Notes under the pieces: model-generated
Database searches by the model: none
Told to the model about the DNA's origin: nothing
What the model saw: only the letters and a program-made list of their open reading frames with translations
Origin: Prevotella dentasini JCM 15908
Lineage (GTDB): Bacteria > Bacteroidota > Bacteroidia > Bacteroidales > Bacteroidaceae
DNA: 64,000 nucleotides
Reading direction: 5' to 3'
NCBI RefSeq assembly: GCF_000614065.1
Contig: NZ_BAKG01000006.1
Span: forward strand, 78,338-142,337
Shown: positions 35,373-45,449 of the stretch, in pieces
Layout of the letters: every line of letters begins with the position of its first letter
How positions within the stretch are numbered: the first letter of the stretch is position 1
Translations under genes and position numbers: made by a program

Positions 35373-38134
35373 TAATGCGCCTCCAGCCAGTTCTTCCCCC
35401 ATCCGGCATCGGCTACCAAGGGAACGCTGAGGGGATAGGCACGTTGCATCTCTTCGATGACGATGCGCTCTACAAGCTCCTTTTCTTCGGGGAATACGGA
35501 GAAATTGAGTTCGTCGTGTACTTGAAGAATCATCTTGGAACGGATGTTCTCTGCCTTGAAACGCTGCCAGATGCGAATCATGGCCACCTTGATGATGTCG
35601 GCTTCCGAACCCTGTATGGGGGCGTTGATTGCGTTTCGCTCGGCAAATCCACGCACAGTGGCATTGTGGCTGTTGATGTCCGGGAGATAGCGGCGGCGGT
35701 GGAAGATGGTCTCTGCGTAGCCTTTCCGGCGTGCCTCCTCCTTGGCGCGCTCCATATACTGCTGTACCTTCGGGAAGGTCTTGAAGTAGTCTTCTATCAG
35801 TTCGCGTGCTTCGCTGTTGGGAATATCCATTCGCTGTGCCAGTCCGAAGGTGGTAATGCCGTATATGATGCCGAAGTTCGCCTGCTTGGCTTTCTTCCGC
35901 TGTGTGTCGGAAACGTCGTCCATCTGCTCGTGCCATATTTTGGCGGCAGTCGCACGGTGGATATCTAATCCCTCGCGGAAGGCTTCTGTCATGTTCTCGT
36001 CTTCGGAGAGGTGGGCCATAATGCGCAGTTCAATCTGGCTATAGTCTGCTGAAAAGAACAGACATCCGGCTTCGGGGATGAAGCATTTCCTTATTTCCTT
36101 GCCGTCGTCTGTACGTACAGGGATATTCTGTAGATTGGGGTCGCTTGAGGAGAGCCGCCCCGTCGCCGTAAGGGCCTGATTGAACGAGGTGTGGATATGG
36201 CCGGTACGCTTGTTGATAAGTTTCGGAAGCGCATCGATATAAGTTCCCAGCAGCTTCTTTATCCCTCTGTAGTTCAGTATCTTTCCTACTATCGGGTGCT
36301 TCCCTTGCAGGCTTGTCAGGACTTCCTCGCTGGTAACATACTGCCCTGTGCGCGTCTTCTTCGGTTTGTCCATAATCTGTAGTTTCCCGAAGAGAATGTC
36401 GCCTACCTGTTTCGGACTCGATATGTTGAACGATTCACCGGCTGCCTCGTAGATGGCGTGCTCGTACTCCTGCATCCTTTCTGTGAAAATCTTTGACGTT
36501 TCCTGCAGGGCTTCCGTGTCGAGAAGCACCCCATTCTGCTCCATGTCGGCAAGGACGGGGACAAGTGGCATCTCTATTTTGCGGAACAGGTCTTCGGCAT
36601 TTGCCTCTTTCAGTTTCGCTTCGAGGATGTTCTTCAGTTGCAGGGTGATGTCGGCATCCTCGCACGCATATTCATAGACCGTGCTTGGATGGAGGTCGCG
36701 CATGTTCTTCTGCTTCTTGCCTTTCGGGCCAATCAGCTCCTCAATATGTATCGTCTTATAGTTCAGAAGTGTCTCCGCCATATAGTCCATGTTGTGGTGC
36801 AGCTCCGGCTGGATGAGGTAATGGGCTATCATGGTGTCGAAGAGAGGTCCTTGAACGGACACTCCGTAGCAGTGCAAGACCTCCATGTCGTACTTGATGT
36901 TTTGCCCCACCTTCTCTATTTTGGGGTTTTCGTAGAGTGGTTTGAAGATATTGATGATTTTTAAGGCTTGTTCACGTTCTGCCGGAATGGCTACGTAAAA
37001 CGCCTTTCGAGGCTCTACGGAGAAGCTCAAACCCACAAGTTCGGCCTCCATTGGATGGGTTGATGTGGTCTCCGTGTCTAAACTGACAAATTGTTTTGTC
37101 AATAAAAAATCACAAAGTAGCCTTGCTTCCTCCTCATTATCAATGAGTTTATATTCGTGGGGCACCGTTTTCAGGCTCTCATAATTCGTTTTTTCAGGTT
37201 CATCCTGCCCGTCGGGCGGATTTATTGCAAAGAGATTAAGTTGCAAATCGGGCTGTTTTGAAGTTTCTTTACCTCCTTTAACAAATTTATTCAAAAGCGT
37301 TCTGAACTCCAAATCGGTGAAGAGCTGGCGCAATTTTTCCTCGTCGGGTGCTTCGACCTTCAGGTCTTCCAGTTCCACCTCAATGGGCACGTCTGTCCGG
37401 ATGGTCGCAAGGAACTTCGACATCCTTATGTCCTCGGTAGCGTTCTCTACCTTTTCGCGCAGCTTACCCTTGATTTCGGAAGTGTGGGAAAGCATATTGT
37501 CTATAGAGCCAAACTGGTTGATGAGCTTGGCGGCAGTCTTTTCGCCTACGCCGGGACAGCCCGGGAAATTGTCGGCAGTGTCGCCCATCAGTGCCAGAAG
37601 GTCTATGACCTGCAATGGGGTGGGGATGCCATACTTGGCCTCTACCTCTGTCTCGCCCAGCTTCTCATATCCGCCACCGTGCCGGGGACGATACATATAG
37701 ACATTCGGACGGATGAGCTGCCCGTAGTCCTTATCGGGAGTGAGCATGTAGGTCTCCACACCCTGTTCGCCGGAACGGATGGCAACGGTTCCGATAATGT
37801 CGTCAGCCTCGAATCCGTCCACTTGCAGAATAGGAATGTGCATGGCTTCGAGTATCTGCTTGATGATGGGGACAGACAGCTTGATGTCTTCCGGCGTTTC
37901 CTCGCGCTGCGCCTTATACTCGGGGAAGGCTTCGTGGCGGAACGTCTTTCCGTGGTCGAAGGCTACGCCGATGTGGGTTGGCTGCTCCTTTGTCATGACT
38001 TCGTTGAGCGTATTGCAGAAGCCGAGGATGGCCGAAGTGTTCTGCCCTTTGGAGTTAATCCTCGGATTCTTGATAAAGGCATAGTACGACCGATATATGA
38101 GAGCGTAAGCGTCTATGAGGAAAAGTTTTGCCAT
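35372..38134 (-). CDS. polA: DNA polymerase I
   Basis: A 920-residue family A polymerase for Okazaki fragment maturation and repair. The 5'-3' nuclease domain begins MAKLFLIDAYALIYRSYYAF and carries DGFEADDIIGT and CPGVGEKTAAKLI. The 3'-5' exonuclease domain keeps its acidic residues (FVSLDTETTSTHPMEAELV). The polymerase domain has SSSDPNLQNIPVRT, FFSADYSQIELRIMAHLSED, the O-helix RKKAKQANFGIIYGI and the final VHDELNFSV. Length and motifs are complete, with no frameshift. The gene is divergent from the polyprenyl synthase gene at 38224. Confidence 0.97.
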   Translation of the reverse strand: MAKLFLIDAYALIYRSYYAFIKNPRINSKGQNTSAILGFCNTLNEVMTKEQPTHIGVAFDHGKTFRHEAFPEYKAQREETPEDIKLSVPIIKQILEAMHIPILQVDGFEADDIIGTVAIRSGEQGVETYMLTPDKDYGQLIRPNVYMYRPRHGGGYEKLGETEVEAKYGIPTPLQVIDLLALMGDTADNFPGCPGVGEKTAAKLINQFGSIDNMLSHTSEIKGKLREKVENATEDIRMSKFLATIRTDVPIEVELEDLKVEAPDEEKLRQLFTDLEFRTLLNKFVKGGKETSKQPDLQLNLFAINPPDGQDEPEKTNYESLKTVPHEYKLIDNEEEARLLCDFLLTKQFVSLDTETTSTHPMEAELVGLSFSVEPRKAFYVAIPAEREQALKIINIFKPLYENPKIEKVGQNIKYDMEVLHCYGVSVQGPLFDTMIAHYLIQPELHHNMDYMAETLLNYKTIHIEELIGPKGKKQKNMRDLHPSTVYEYACEDADITLQLKNILEAKLKEANAEDLFRKIEMPLVPVLADMEQNGVLLDTEALQETSKIFTERMQEYEHAIYEAAGESFNISSPKQVGDILFGKLQIMDKPKKTRTGQYVTSEEVLTSLQGKHPIVGKILNYRGIKKLLGTYIDALPKLINKRTGHIHTSFNQALTATGRLSSSDPNLQNIPVRTDDGKEIRKCFIPEAGCLFFSADYSQIELRIMAHLSEDENMTEAFREGLDIHRATAAKIWHEQMDDVSDTQRKKAKQANFGIIYGITTFGLAQRMDIPNSEARELIEDYFKTFPKVQQYMERAKEEARRKGYAETIFHRRRYLPDINSHNATVRGFAERNAINAPIQGSEADIIKVAMIRIWQRFKAENIRSKMILQVHDELNFSVFPEEKELVERIVIEEMQRAYPLSVPLVADAGWGKNWLEAH

Positions 38135-38223
38135 GATTATTTCTTGTTTTAGGCGTAAAATTACTAAAATTCTTCCACAATCTCCGAGATATTCTGTAAT
38201 TTTGTATCAAATTTGCAGTCTTA

Positions 38224-39204
38224 ATGGATACCCTCTCGCTCATCAAACAACCAATTGTATCGGAAATTGACCGTTTCATCGAACTTTTCGATGGTTCGTT
38301 GCAGCACGAAAACGGGCTGTTACAGCAGGCACTCCACCACATCCGACAGCGTGGCGGCAAGCGGATGCGCCCGATACTCATCCTCCTGATAGCCAAGAGT
38401 TTCGGCAGAATCACCGATGTTACGCAGCATGCTGCGGTAGGTCTGGAGCTGCTGCACACGGCCTCGCTTGTCCATGACGACGTGGTGGACGAGAGTGCCG
38501 AGCGGAGGGGGCAGGCGAGCGTGAACGCCACGTTCGACAACAAGGTGGCTGTGCTCGTAGGCGACTATATTCTCTCTACCGCGCTGCTCTACGTCGGCTA
38601 CACCCATTCGGACATGATAGTACGGCGGTTGGCAGAGTTGGGCAGAACGTTGAGCGACGGAGAGATTCTGCAACTTTCCAACATACAGCGCAAGGAAATT
38701 ACGGAAGAGGTGTATTACGAGATTATCAGCCGGAAGACGGCAGCTCTCTTTGCATCCTGTGCAGCGATTGGGGCCGAGTCGGCTGACGCCAGTGCGGAGG
38801 ATATAGAGGCGGCACGCCTGTTCGGACACGACCTTGGCGTTATATTCCAGATTCGGGATGACATCTTCGACTACTATGATTCAGAAAAGGAAATAGGCAA
38901 ACCGACGGGTAACGATATGGCGGAGGGGAAGCTCACCTTGCCCGTTATCTATGCGCTGAACAGCACTGGCGACGAAGCTATGCAGGCACTTGCAAGAAAA
39001 GTGAAGAGCCGTGAGGTTTCGTCCGATGAAATCGCCCGTTTGGTGGCTTTTACCAAGGCGAATGGCGGTATAGAATATGCCACGAAGCGGATGTATGAGT
39101 TCCGCGACGAGGCCATGAAGTTTATAGAGAACAGAGTAGGCGATGCGGCACTGCGAGAGTCGCTGACGGCTTACGTGAATTACGTGATTGAGAGGAGGAA
39201 ATAA
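38224..39204 (+). CDS. Long-chain polyprenyl diphosphate synthase
   Basis: A 326-residue all-trans prenyltransferase. The first Asp-rich motif is LVHDDVVDESAERRG and the second is FQIRDDIFDYYDSEKEIGKP. Residues before the first motif are small (LLHTASLVHDD), as in enzymes making long chains such as octaprenyl or heptaprenyl diphosphate rather than farnesyl diphosphate. The product is probably the side chain of menaquinone, which the fumarate reductase in this window would use. The symbol ispB is possible but chain length cannot be read from the sequence. Confidence 0.9.
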   Translation: MDTLSLIKQPIVSEIDRFIELFDGSLQHENGLLQQALHHIRQRGGKRMRPILILLIAKSFGRITDVTQHAAVGLELLHTASLVHDDVVDESAERRGQASVNATFDNKVAVLVGDYILSTALLYVGYTHSDMIVRRLAELGRTLSDGEILQLSNIQRKEITEEVYYEIISRKTAALFASCAAIGAESADASAEDIEAARLFGHDLGVIFQIRDDIFDYYDSEKEIGKPTGNDMAEGKLTLPVIYALNSTGDEAMQALARKVKSREVSSDEIARLVAFTKANGGIEYATKRMYEFRDEAMKFIENRVGDAALRESLTAYVNYVIERRK

Positions 39205-39526
39205 ACTCTCTCAAGCCGACAGAAAGAGTTTCCCAAACCCCTTCAACGGGGGGGATGGGGAATTGGTAAAGGCGGTTGTATTTTTCTGAAAATATTTTAC
39301 AAGTAGGTCGCTGAGAATCGTTTGTAATTCAATGTCTTCTACTTGATATTGAAATACGCGCTAAATGAGCTGTTTAAGTAAATGGTTGCAGGTCAGGAAC
39401 TTACAGGGATGGGACTGCGAACAGTGTCTTCTTAAGCGGTTTTATGCGTGGTTTTGAGGTGCGAAAATTATGTTTTGGACTATGAAAAAGGTCGAAATAA
39501 TCAGATTTCCATTGCCGTTTTGTTAG

Positions 39527-39588
39527 ATGAAAGTGGCACTCTGAGTATGCGGAAGTGGCACTTTCGTGTGGTCAAAGTATTGTTTTCG
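39527..39588. repeat. 22-bp-period palindromic module array, copy F (3 modules)
   Basis: Modules related to GAAAGTGGCACTTTCG with spacers GTATG and TGTGGT; the third module is degenerate. Confidence 0.7.
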
Positions 39589-39760
39589 TTATTCCGTTTT
39601 CGCGCCCTTGCTCTGTGAGGGCGTTTTCTTGCTTTCTCTGTTCTATTTTGTCGGTTGTAGAAGGTGCTGTTTTTGATGAATCAATTTTACATTTTAGTTT
39701 GATTCTTTCTTGTAAATGTGTGGAAAATACAGGCTGTTTGTTAGTCAGAATATTAAAGAT

Positions 39761-39813
39761 GATGCCCTCGTTTGTCCGCAGTCGTATGCTTGTGGCGGAC
39801 AAGCGGGGGCATC
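39761..39813. repeat. GGGGCATC hairpin repeat, copy 3, 19-bp arms
   Basis: Arms 39761-39779 and 39795-39813 pair at 17 of 19 positions around a 15-nt loop. The right arm shares GCGGAC and GGGGCATCTG with copies near 23320 and 31882. Confidence 0.55.
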
Positions 39814-39842
39814 TGTTCCTGCGGCCGAATAGCCGGTAGAGG

Positions 39843-39887
39843 GACGGTTGTGGGGGTGAGGGGTGTTGATGTGGGGGCACAACCGTC
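39843..39887. repeat. 10-bp inverted repeat near the deoC end
   Basis: GACGGTTGTG (39843-39852) and its complement (39878-39887) enclose a G-rich loop. It could end deoC transcription. Confidence 0.45.
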
Positions 39888-39901
39888 TTTACTGACCTGT
39901 G

Positions 39902-39932
39902 TCTCCTCCTTTCGGAGGGGCTTGGGAGGCTT
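39902..39932. repeat. CCTCC/GGAGG hairpin repeat (family 2), copy 3
   Basis: TCTCCTCCTTTCGGAGGGGC then TTGGGAGGCTT, directly adjoining the deoC stop codon. Confidence 0.65.
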
Positions 39933-40843
39933 TTAGAAGAACTTAATCTCCTTGCCCTCAATCTCACTCAGGAGCAGATTGGTGAGGCGGCTCGTACCCA
40001 TGCGGAACCAGTAGTTGGTCAGCCATTTCTCGCCGAGGACTTCCTTGACGATGGTGTAGTAGATAACGGCATCCATAACCGTGTTGATGCCGCCGGCAGG
40101 CTTAAGTCCTACCTGTCTGCCCGTCTTGTCGTAGTACTCTTTGATGGCCTGACACATGACGTAGACAGCCTCGGGAGTGGCACTGACTTTCTCCTTGCCC
40201 GTGCTCGTCTTGATATAGTCGGCACCTGCAAACATGGAAAGGAGGGCGGCAGCCTTGATGTTGGACGGCGTCTTCAGGTCGCCTGTCTCGAGGATAACCT
40301 TCATGGGCACGTCTCCGCAGGTCAGCTTCAGCTCGCTGACGGTGTCGCATACACCTCGTAGTCGCCCGAGAGGAACTTGCCGACGGGGAGGACAATATCA
40401 ATCTGTGTGGCACCGTCTTTGATGGCGAGGGCGGTCTCTACCGTCTTTACCTCCAAAACGGCCTGAGAAGACGGGAAACTGCCCGTAACGTTCGTGATGT
40501 CTACACCGTCTACCTCAAGGCTGTCGGCCATCAGGCGCGTGAAGCTCGGATAGGCGCAGACGGCTCCTACGTGGGGGAGGGCAGGATATTCGGAGTCGAA
40601 GCGGTTCACCTTCTCTATCATGGCGAGTATTTCCTCGTCGGTATCTGTCGTGCGGAGAGAGGTCAGCTCAACGCTTCCCAAGAGGAATTTCTTCACTTCT
40701 ACGTTATCGTTCTCGGCAACTTTCTCCGCGATAATCTTCTTTACGGCAGCCTTAACCTCCTCGTCGGTGAGGTTGAGGTTGTACTGCTTCAACATGGCGT
40801 CGTACTTGCTCGTGTTGATAATCTTTCCTTTGTTTGTTTCCAT
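39933..40843 (-). CDS. deoC: Deoxyribose-phosphate aldolase (one deletion)
   Basis: Class I aldolase that cleaves 2-deoxyribose 5-phosphate to glyceraldehyde 3-phosphate and acetaldehyde. After the N-terminal helices come VCAYPSFTRLM, ATQIDIVLPVGKFLSGDYE, PMKVILETGDLK with the Schiff-base Lys region, and GADYIKTSTGKEKVSATPEA. The frame breaks at about 40352. Restoring one base (ACC for AC on the plus strand) gives YEVVCDTVSELKLTCGDVPM and about 303 residues. It closes the mnmG-apt-uvrC-dtd-mazG group with a membrane protease gene just upstream. It feeds deoxynucleoside carbon into glycolysis. Confidence 0.93.
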
Positions 40844-40888
40844 AACTCCAAAGATTTTAATAGATTAGTTGTTTTTATATTGTGAATA

Positions 40889-41733
40889 CTATTTGCTTTC
40901 GTTGCCGGCTGTTTGCAGGCGTTCTGCCTTGCTGATGTGGCGGATGAACCAAAGAGACAGTATCAGTCCGCATACTACCGCTACGACCGATGCTTCAGCC
41001 CCAAACGCACCGCCTGTGAGCCATTCCGGGCCTGTCAGCGGGGTGTGATGATGGTAGGCAGTGGCTGACTGCCGGAGACGCCAAAGCCGAAAATATTGCC
41101 TTGGGTATAGTTCCAAGCCCAGTGGATGCCTATCGGGAGCCAGAGGCTGCCGCTGTATTTGTAGGCTGCGGCAAGGAGAAGGCCTGCCTCCAAGGCGATG
41201 GCAAAGGAAGACCAGAGGGTGGCATTGTCGTTGGGAAGGTGTAAAAGTCCGAAGAACAGGGCGGAAACGGCAAACGCCACCCATGTGCCCCACCGCTCGT
41301 CGAGCTGACGGAAGAGGATGCCGCGGAAGACTATCTCCTCGGAAACGGCTACGGTGAAGAACAGGCAGAGGTGGAGCAGCTGGTATTCGGCCCTGAACTG
41401 GACGCTCTCTATGTGGTAGCTGCCTGCCAATGCCATGATTGCCGTTACCGTAGCGAAGTAGGCAAAGCCTGTCAGGAGGCCTTTGGCAGTGGTTCCGGGC
41501 ATCTCTCGGAGGGCTATGTCTTTTGTCTCACGCTTCTCGGCGTACTTGCCCCAATAGCGGTAGAGGACGAGCAGGACAGCTCCTCCTGCAAGCAGCAGGG
41601 CGGAATTAAGCCAGTTGGGGAATATGGCAGACTGGAATAGTTGTGCCATTCCTGACATAATGGTAAAAAAGATGAACCCACCGATGAGACGGAGCATCCA
41701 TTTCCATAGTTTAATGTCTTTTGTATCAGTCAT
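40889..41733 (-). CDS. CPBP-family intramembrane protease (one deletion)
   Basis: A multi-pass membrane protein starting MTDTKDIKLWKWMLRLIGGF. Catalytic motifs of the CPBP/Abi (type II CAAX protease-like) family are AVSEEIVFRGILFRQLDERW (EE-x3-R), LFFGLLHLP and LPIGIHWAWNYTQG. The frame breaks at 41040-41043. Adding one G on the plus strand gives TPPLTGPEWLTGGAFGAEAS and about 281 residues. The substrate is unknown; other members process peptides or act in bacteriocin immunity. It lies between mazG and deoC on the same strand. Confidence 0.83.
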
Positions 41734-41747
41734 TTTTCTGAAGTAAT

Positions 41748-42071
41748 TTACGATAGTTTGGGGTTGTTCTTGTGCCGCTCCTTGTCTCTGCCCGTCTTTT
41801 TGTCGAAGCTCTTTTGCAGTTCCTCGGTGAGGTCTATGCCCGTCTGGTTGGCGAGGCATATCAGCACCCACAGCACGTCGGCCATCTCCTCGCCCAGATT
41901 CGGCTTCTCGCCGGCCTTGAAGCTCTGCTCGCCGTAGGTACGGGCGATGACGCGCGCCAGTTCGCCCACCTCCTCGGTGAGGCACGCCATGTTGGTCAGT
42001 TCGCTGAAATAGCGCACGCCGTACTGCTTTATCCAGTGGTCTACCGCCTCTTGTGCTTCCTTTATAGTCAT
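41748..42071 (-). CDS. MazG-like nucleotide pyrophosphohydrolase
   Basis: A 107-residue single-domain all-alpha NTP pyrophosphatase. Metal-binding acidic residues are visible in LTEEVGELARVIAR (EE-x2-E) and in LGEEMADVLWVLICLA (E-x2-D). Such proteins hydrolyse non-canonical or surplus dNTPs to monophosphates. It is in the usual Bacteroidota position after dtd. It is shorter than E. coli MazG and resembles the house-cleaning MazG-like/RS21-C6 group. Confidence 0.88.
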   Translation of the reverse strand: MTIKEAQEAVDHWIKQYGVRYFSELTNMACLTEEVGELARVIARTYGEQSFKAGEKPNLGEEMADVLWVLICLANQTGIDLTEELQKSFDKKTGRDKERHKNNPKLS

Positions 42072-42272
42072 TGTCTTTAGTTTGTTTTATCGCGTTTCAG
42101 CCCGGTTTTATCGGTCTGTAGCATTTGTTTTTGTTTGTCTTCTGACGTCCGTCGGACTTGTCTGTTATTGCCGTGAGGGCATTTTGCTCGTCCCTCCCTT
42201 GGGAGATGGGTTGAGGGCGAGTCTGTAGGCGACTTGGATGTAGGTTCATTCCGGGTTGGAATCTATGCCTGT

Positions 42273-42725
42273 TTATTCCTTGTTCTTGGTGTCCATGCAG
42301 ATTGTTACCGGCCCGTCGTTGAGCAGTTCTACCTTCATGTCGGCTCCAAATTCGCCCGTTTCAACGGGTTTTCCCAATGCCTTGGACAGCTCGTTGCAGA
42401 AGTATTCGTATAGCGGTATGGATATTTCGTGCTTTGCAGCGTGGATATAGCTCGGGCGGTTGCCCTTCTTGTAGCTGGCAAGGAGGGTGAACTGCGAGAC
42501 GACGAGGATTTCGCCGCCCGTCTCCATAATACTGCGGTTCATCACACCGCCTTCGTCGTCGAACACCCGAAGCCCGACGACTTTCTTGGCGAGCCAGTCG
42601 GCATCCTCGCGGGTGTCGTCTTCGCCTACTCCCTGTAGGATAAGAAAGCCCTTGCCGATGGATGATTTTACTTTGTCGTTAATGGTTACAGATGCGTGGG
42701 CAACACGCTGAATTACGATTCTCAT
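42273..42725 (-). CDS. dtd: D-aminoacyl-tRNA deacylase
   Basis: A 150-residue DTD that removes D-amino acids (and Gly from tRNA-Ala) mischarged on tRNA. It starts MRIVIQRVAHASVTINDKV. Its hallmark SQFTLLASYKKGNRPSY carries the SQxT catalytic motif, and NDGPVTICMDT near the end stands where the cross-subunit Gly-Pro motif lies. It is 18 bp downstream of uvrC. A minus-strand -7 box (42730-42737) between the genes may provide extra transcription. Confidence 0.94.
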   Translation of the reverse strand: MRIVIQRVAHASVTINDKVKSSIGKGFLILQGVGEDDTREDADWLAKKVVGLRVFDDEGGVMNRSIMETGGEILVVSQFTLLASYKKGNRPSYIHAAKHEISIPLYEYFCNELSKALGKPVETGEFGADMKVELLNDGPVTICMDTKNKE

Positions 42726-42729
42726 ACCG

Positions 42730-42737
42730 CAAATATA
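42730..42737 (-). promoter_or_regulatory. -7 box upstream of dtd
   Basis: CAAATATA reads TATATTTG on the minus strand, 5 nt before the dtd start. With so short a distance it would give a nearly leaderless mRNA. Confidence 0.35.
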
Positions 42738-42743
42738 CTGATT

Positions 42744-44590
42744 TTATTTGGATTGCTCCTCATTCGGGTGGAAATAATTGTAGACAATGGCTCCTTTGCT
42801 GGCTCCTAATATCTCTATAAGTGTTTGATTATCAGAGTTTTTAATCTGTTTGACGCTTTTCAGCTTCTTCAGTAGCAGTTCTTTGCTCTTCGGGCCGATG
42901 CCTTTTATGTCGTCTAACTCGCTGTGTAGCTGATGCTTAGAACGTTTGTCGCGGTGGAAGGTGATGGCGTAGCGATGCACTTCGTCCTGTATCTGGGTGA
43001 GAATCTTGAAGAGTTCGGACTTTACGTTCAGCCCGACGGTCTGCGGAGGAAAGCCGAAGAGAAGTTCGTTGGTGCGGTGTCGGTCGTCCTTGGCAAGTCC
43101 GGCAATGGGTATGTCAAGGTGAAGTTCGTCTACGACGACTTCTTTCACGACGTCCATCTGCCCTTTTCCGCCGTCGGTGATGATGAGGTCGGGTAAGGGA
43201 GTCTTCTCTTCCATCATGCGAGTGTAGCGGCGTCGTACCACCTCCTGCATGGAGGCGTAGTCGTCAGGCCCCACGACGGTCTTGATATTGTACTTGCGGT
43301 AGTCTTTCTTCGAGGCTTCATGCCTTTGTACACGATACATCCTGCGACGGCATCTGTGCCGGATATGTTGGAGTTGTCGAAACATTCTATATGGTAGGGC
43401 AGCTTGGTCAGCTTCAGTTTCTCCTGTAACTCTTTCATCAGTCGGGTTTGCTTTTGCTCCGGATTGAGCTTTTCTGCCTGTTTTAATCGGTCGAACTTGT
43501 ACTGTTTGGCGTTCATCTCGGAAAGTTCCAGCAAATGTCTCTTGTCTCCGCGCTGTGGTATGAAGAAATCGGCGTTTTTTATCTTGAAGTCCAGTTCAAA
43601 AGGTACGATGATTTCGTGTGCCGTACTTTGAAAGCGTTCGCGTATTTCTGGGATGGCCTCGTTGAGGAGTTCGGCCTGCGTCTCGTTGAGTTTCCGCTTG
43701 TATTCGTAGGTGAAACTCTGGTTGATGGCACCGTTCTTGACGTGTATATAGTTGATGAAAGCGTTGTTTTTTGTATCATCATCGACGATGGTAAAGACGT
43801 CTACATCGGTGATGGTGTGGCTTACAATCTCGCTTTTGGCTGCAAAATTCTCTAAGGCAAGGTATCGTTGCTTGCAGATTTCGGCCTCCTCGAATTTCAG
43901 TTCTTCAGCATAATGCTCCATTTCCTGCTTGATGAGCTGCTGAAGTTCGCGCGTGTTCCCTTTCAGAACCTCGCGTGCCTGTCGGATATTGTGCTGATAG
44001 TCTTCGTAACTCTGCTTGTTGACGCAGGGAGCACCGCAGTTTCCTATGTGAAATTCGAGGCATTGCTTGTATTTGTGCTGCTCTATGCCCTCCTTGGTGA
44101 TGCTGAAATGGCACGTGCGAGGCTTGTACAGCTTTTTGATAATGTCCAGTACGGCGTACATACTGCTGATATGGCTGTACGGGCCATAGAAGGTGCCGTG
44201 ACGCTTGTTTATGTTCCGAGTCTTGAAAATGCGGGGTAGATATTCGTTGGTTACGCAAATGCTGGGATAGGTCTTCCCGTCTTTTAGCAGAACGTTGTAC
44301 TTTGGCTTGTATTGCTTGATGAGTTGGTTCTCTATCAGCAGTGCGTCCTCCTCCGAATTGACCACGGAGTAGGATATGTCGTGTATTTTTGAAACAAGCA
44401 CCTTGGTTTTGAAGCGGTCTACCTCTTTGTGGAAATAAGACGATACGCGCCGTTTCAGGTTCTTGGCCTTACCTACATATATAATGGTATGGCTCTCGTC
44501 GTAGTACTGATACGTCCCGGGTTTCTCTGGTAGTGTCGAAACGATACCTTTGAGATACTCCAGTCGCTTCAAGTTTTCTTCTTTATTCAT
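42744..44590 (-). CDS. uvrC: Excinuclease ABC subunit C (one deletion)
   Basis: Nuclease of nucleotide excision repair. From MNKEENLKRLEYLKGIVSTL at 44590 the domains are GIY-YIG (GTYQYYDESHTIIYVGKAKN), a UVR motif (MEHYAEELKFEEAEICKQRY), the RNase H-like endonuclease domain (HIECFDNSNISGTDAVAG, then DLIITDGGKGQMDV) and a C-terminal HhH region (DDIKGIGPKSKELLLKKLKS). The frame breaks at about 43314. One G added on the plus strand gives KGMKPSKKDYRKYNIKT and about 615 residues. An in-frame extension beyond 44590 runs through a parS-like site and is not counted. It lies between apt and dtd. Confidence 0.95.
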
Positions 44591-44630
44591 TTTGCGTAAC
44601 TCCTTTGTTGTAAGGGAATTTAGAATGTTT

Positions 44631-44646
44631 TGTTTCACGTGGAACG
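44631..44646. other. parS-like ParB-binding site 1
   Basis: TGTTTCACGTGGAACG matches the widespread chromosomal parS consensus (TGTTtCACGTGaAACa) at most positions, including the CACGTG centre. Confidence 0.55.
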
Positions 44647-44871
44647 TTGTTCGGGCTTCTTGTCGTTCCACATTGGACCGTGGGAGGTGTTGTCTGCCGG
44701 AGTGGTTCGGGCGAGGTAGAAGGGTGGCAGGCGTTTGCCCGCCAGCCGCAAAGTTCCCTGTGTGCTGCCACTGCATTGTGTTGTTGTGCTTGGACGGAGC
44801 TTCTGTTTCTCCTACTAGCTTGTTTGCAGGTAGTTGTCGGGCTGTCCGCTTTCTTTTGTCTTGGAAAACAA

Positions 44872-44903
44872 ATCGGGAGACGAACGCGGCGTTGTCTCCC
44901 GAT
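44872..44903 (-). terminator. Terminator of the mnmG-apt transcript
   Basis: A 10-bp stem ATCGGGAGAC with its complement, followed on the minus strand by a T-rich tract (TTTGTTTT). Confidence 0.75.
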
Positions 44904-44918
44904 AGTGTAATCGTTGCC

Positions 44919-45449
44919 TTAGAATTTCAGCAGAGAGGTGATTTCAACGTCCTTGTCGAATGTGTCGTGGCTGTTGGGGAACTCTTCGTGCAGTTCTATG
45001 ATGAAGTTGCAGTAAACCCGTTTGGGATGGAATTTCTTTACGAGATTGCAGGCTGCTTTCATCGTGCCGCCGGTTGCGAGGAGGTCGTCGTGAAGGAGGA
45101 TGATGTCGTTCTCGTCGATGGCATCCTTGTGAATCTCAATGGTGTCTATGCCATATTCTTTCGCGTAGCTCTCCTGTACGGTTTCGCAGGGCAGCTTCCC
45201 CGGCTTGCGGCACAGCACGATGCCGGCACCAAGGCGAAGAGCCAATGCGGAGGACATGACGAATCCGCGGCTCTCTATCCCTACAATCTTGGTGATGCCT
45301 TTGTCCTTGTACAGCTCGTACATCTCGTCTGTAATTTCGTTGAGGGCTTCTGGCGATTTGAATAGGGTGGTGATGTCTCGGAAGTTGACTCCCTTAATGG
45401 GCCAATCTGGTATGCATCGCAGATTGTCCAAAAGTAGTTGGTTGTTCAT
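44919..45449 (-). CDS. apt: Adenine phosphoribosyltransferase
   Basis: A 176-residue enzyme making AMP from adenine and PRPP (purine salvage). The start MNNQLLLDNLRCIPDWPIKG and PIKGVNFRDITTLF are standard. The PRPP-binding loop is IILLHDDLLATGGTMKAACN, and the flexible loop is ETVQESYAKEYG. In the sequence as given, its frame runs on without a stop from mnmG, so a single 834-codon frame exists. I treat apt as a separate gene because its own ATG and domain borders are clear. Confidence 0.92.
   Translation of the reverse strand: MNNQLLLDNLRCIPDWPIKGVNFRDITTLFKSPEALNEITDEMYELYKDKGITKIVGIESRGFVMSSALALRLGAGIVLCRKPGKLPCETVQESYAKEYGIDTIEIHKDAIDENDIILLHDDLLATGGTMKAACNLVKKFHPKRVYCNFIIELHEEFPNSHDTFDKDVEITSLLKF

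Larger units (their letters stand above)
39205..39932. other. 728-bp convergent gene-free stretch rich in repeats
   Basis: No credible gene. It holds palindromic array F (39527-39588), a long hairpin of the third repeat family (39761-39813), a 10-bp inverted repeat (39843-39852 and 39878-39887) and a family-2 repeat (39902-39932). Confidence 0.7.
44591..44918. other. Stretch with parS-like site and apt terminator
   Basis: 328 bp between uvrC and apt. It holds a parS-like palindrome (44631-44646), a degenerate relative near 44663, and the hairpin at 44872-44903. No gene was recognised. Confidence 0.6.

Noticed and set aside
40889..41733. Phage-defence role for the CPBP protein
   Set aside because: The family is sometimes labelled Abi, but the gene sits inside a housekeeping operon with no defence neighbours, so a defence role has no support here.
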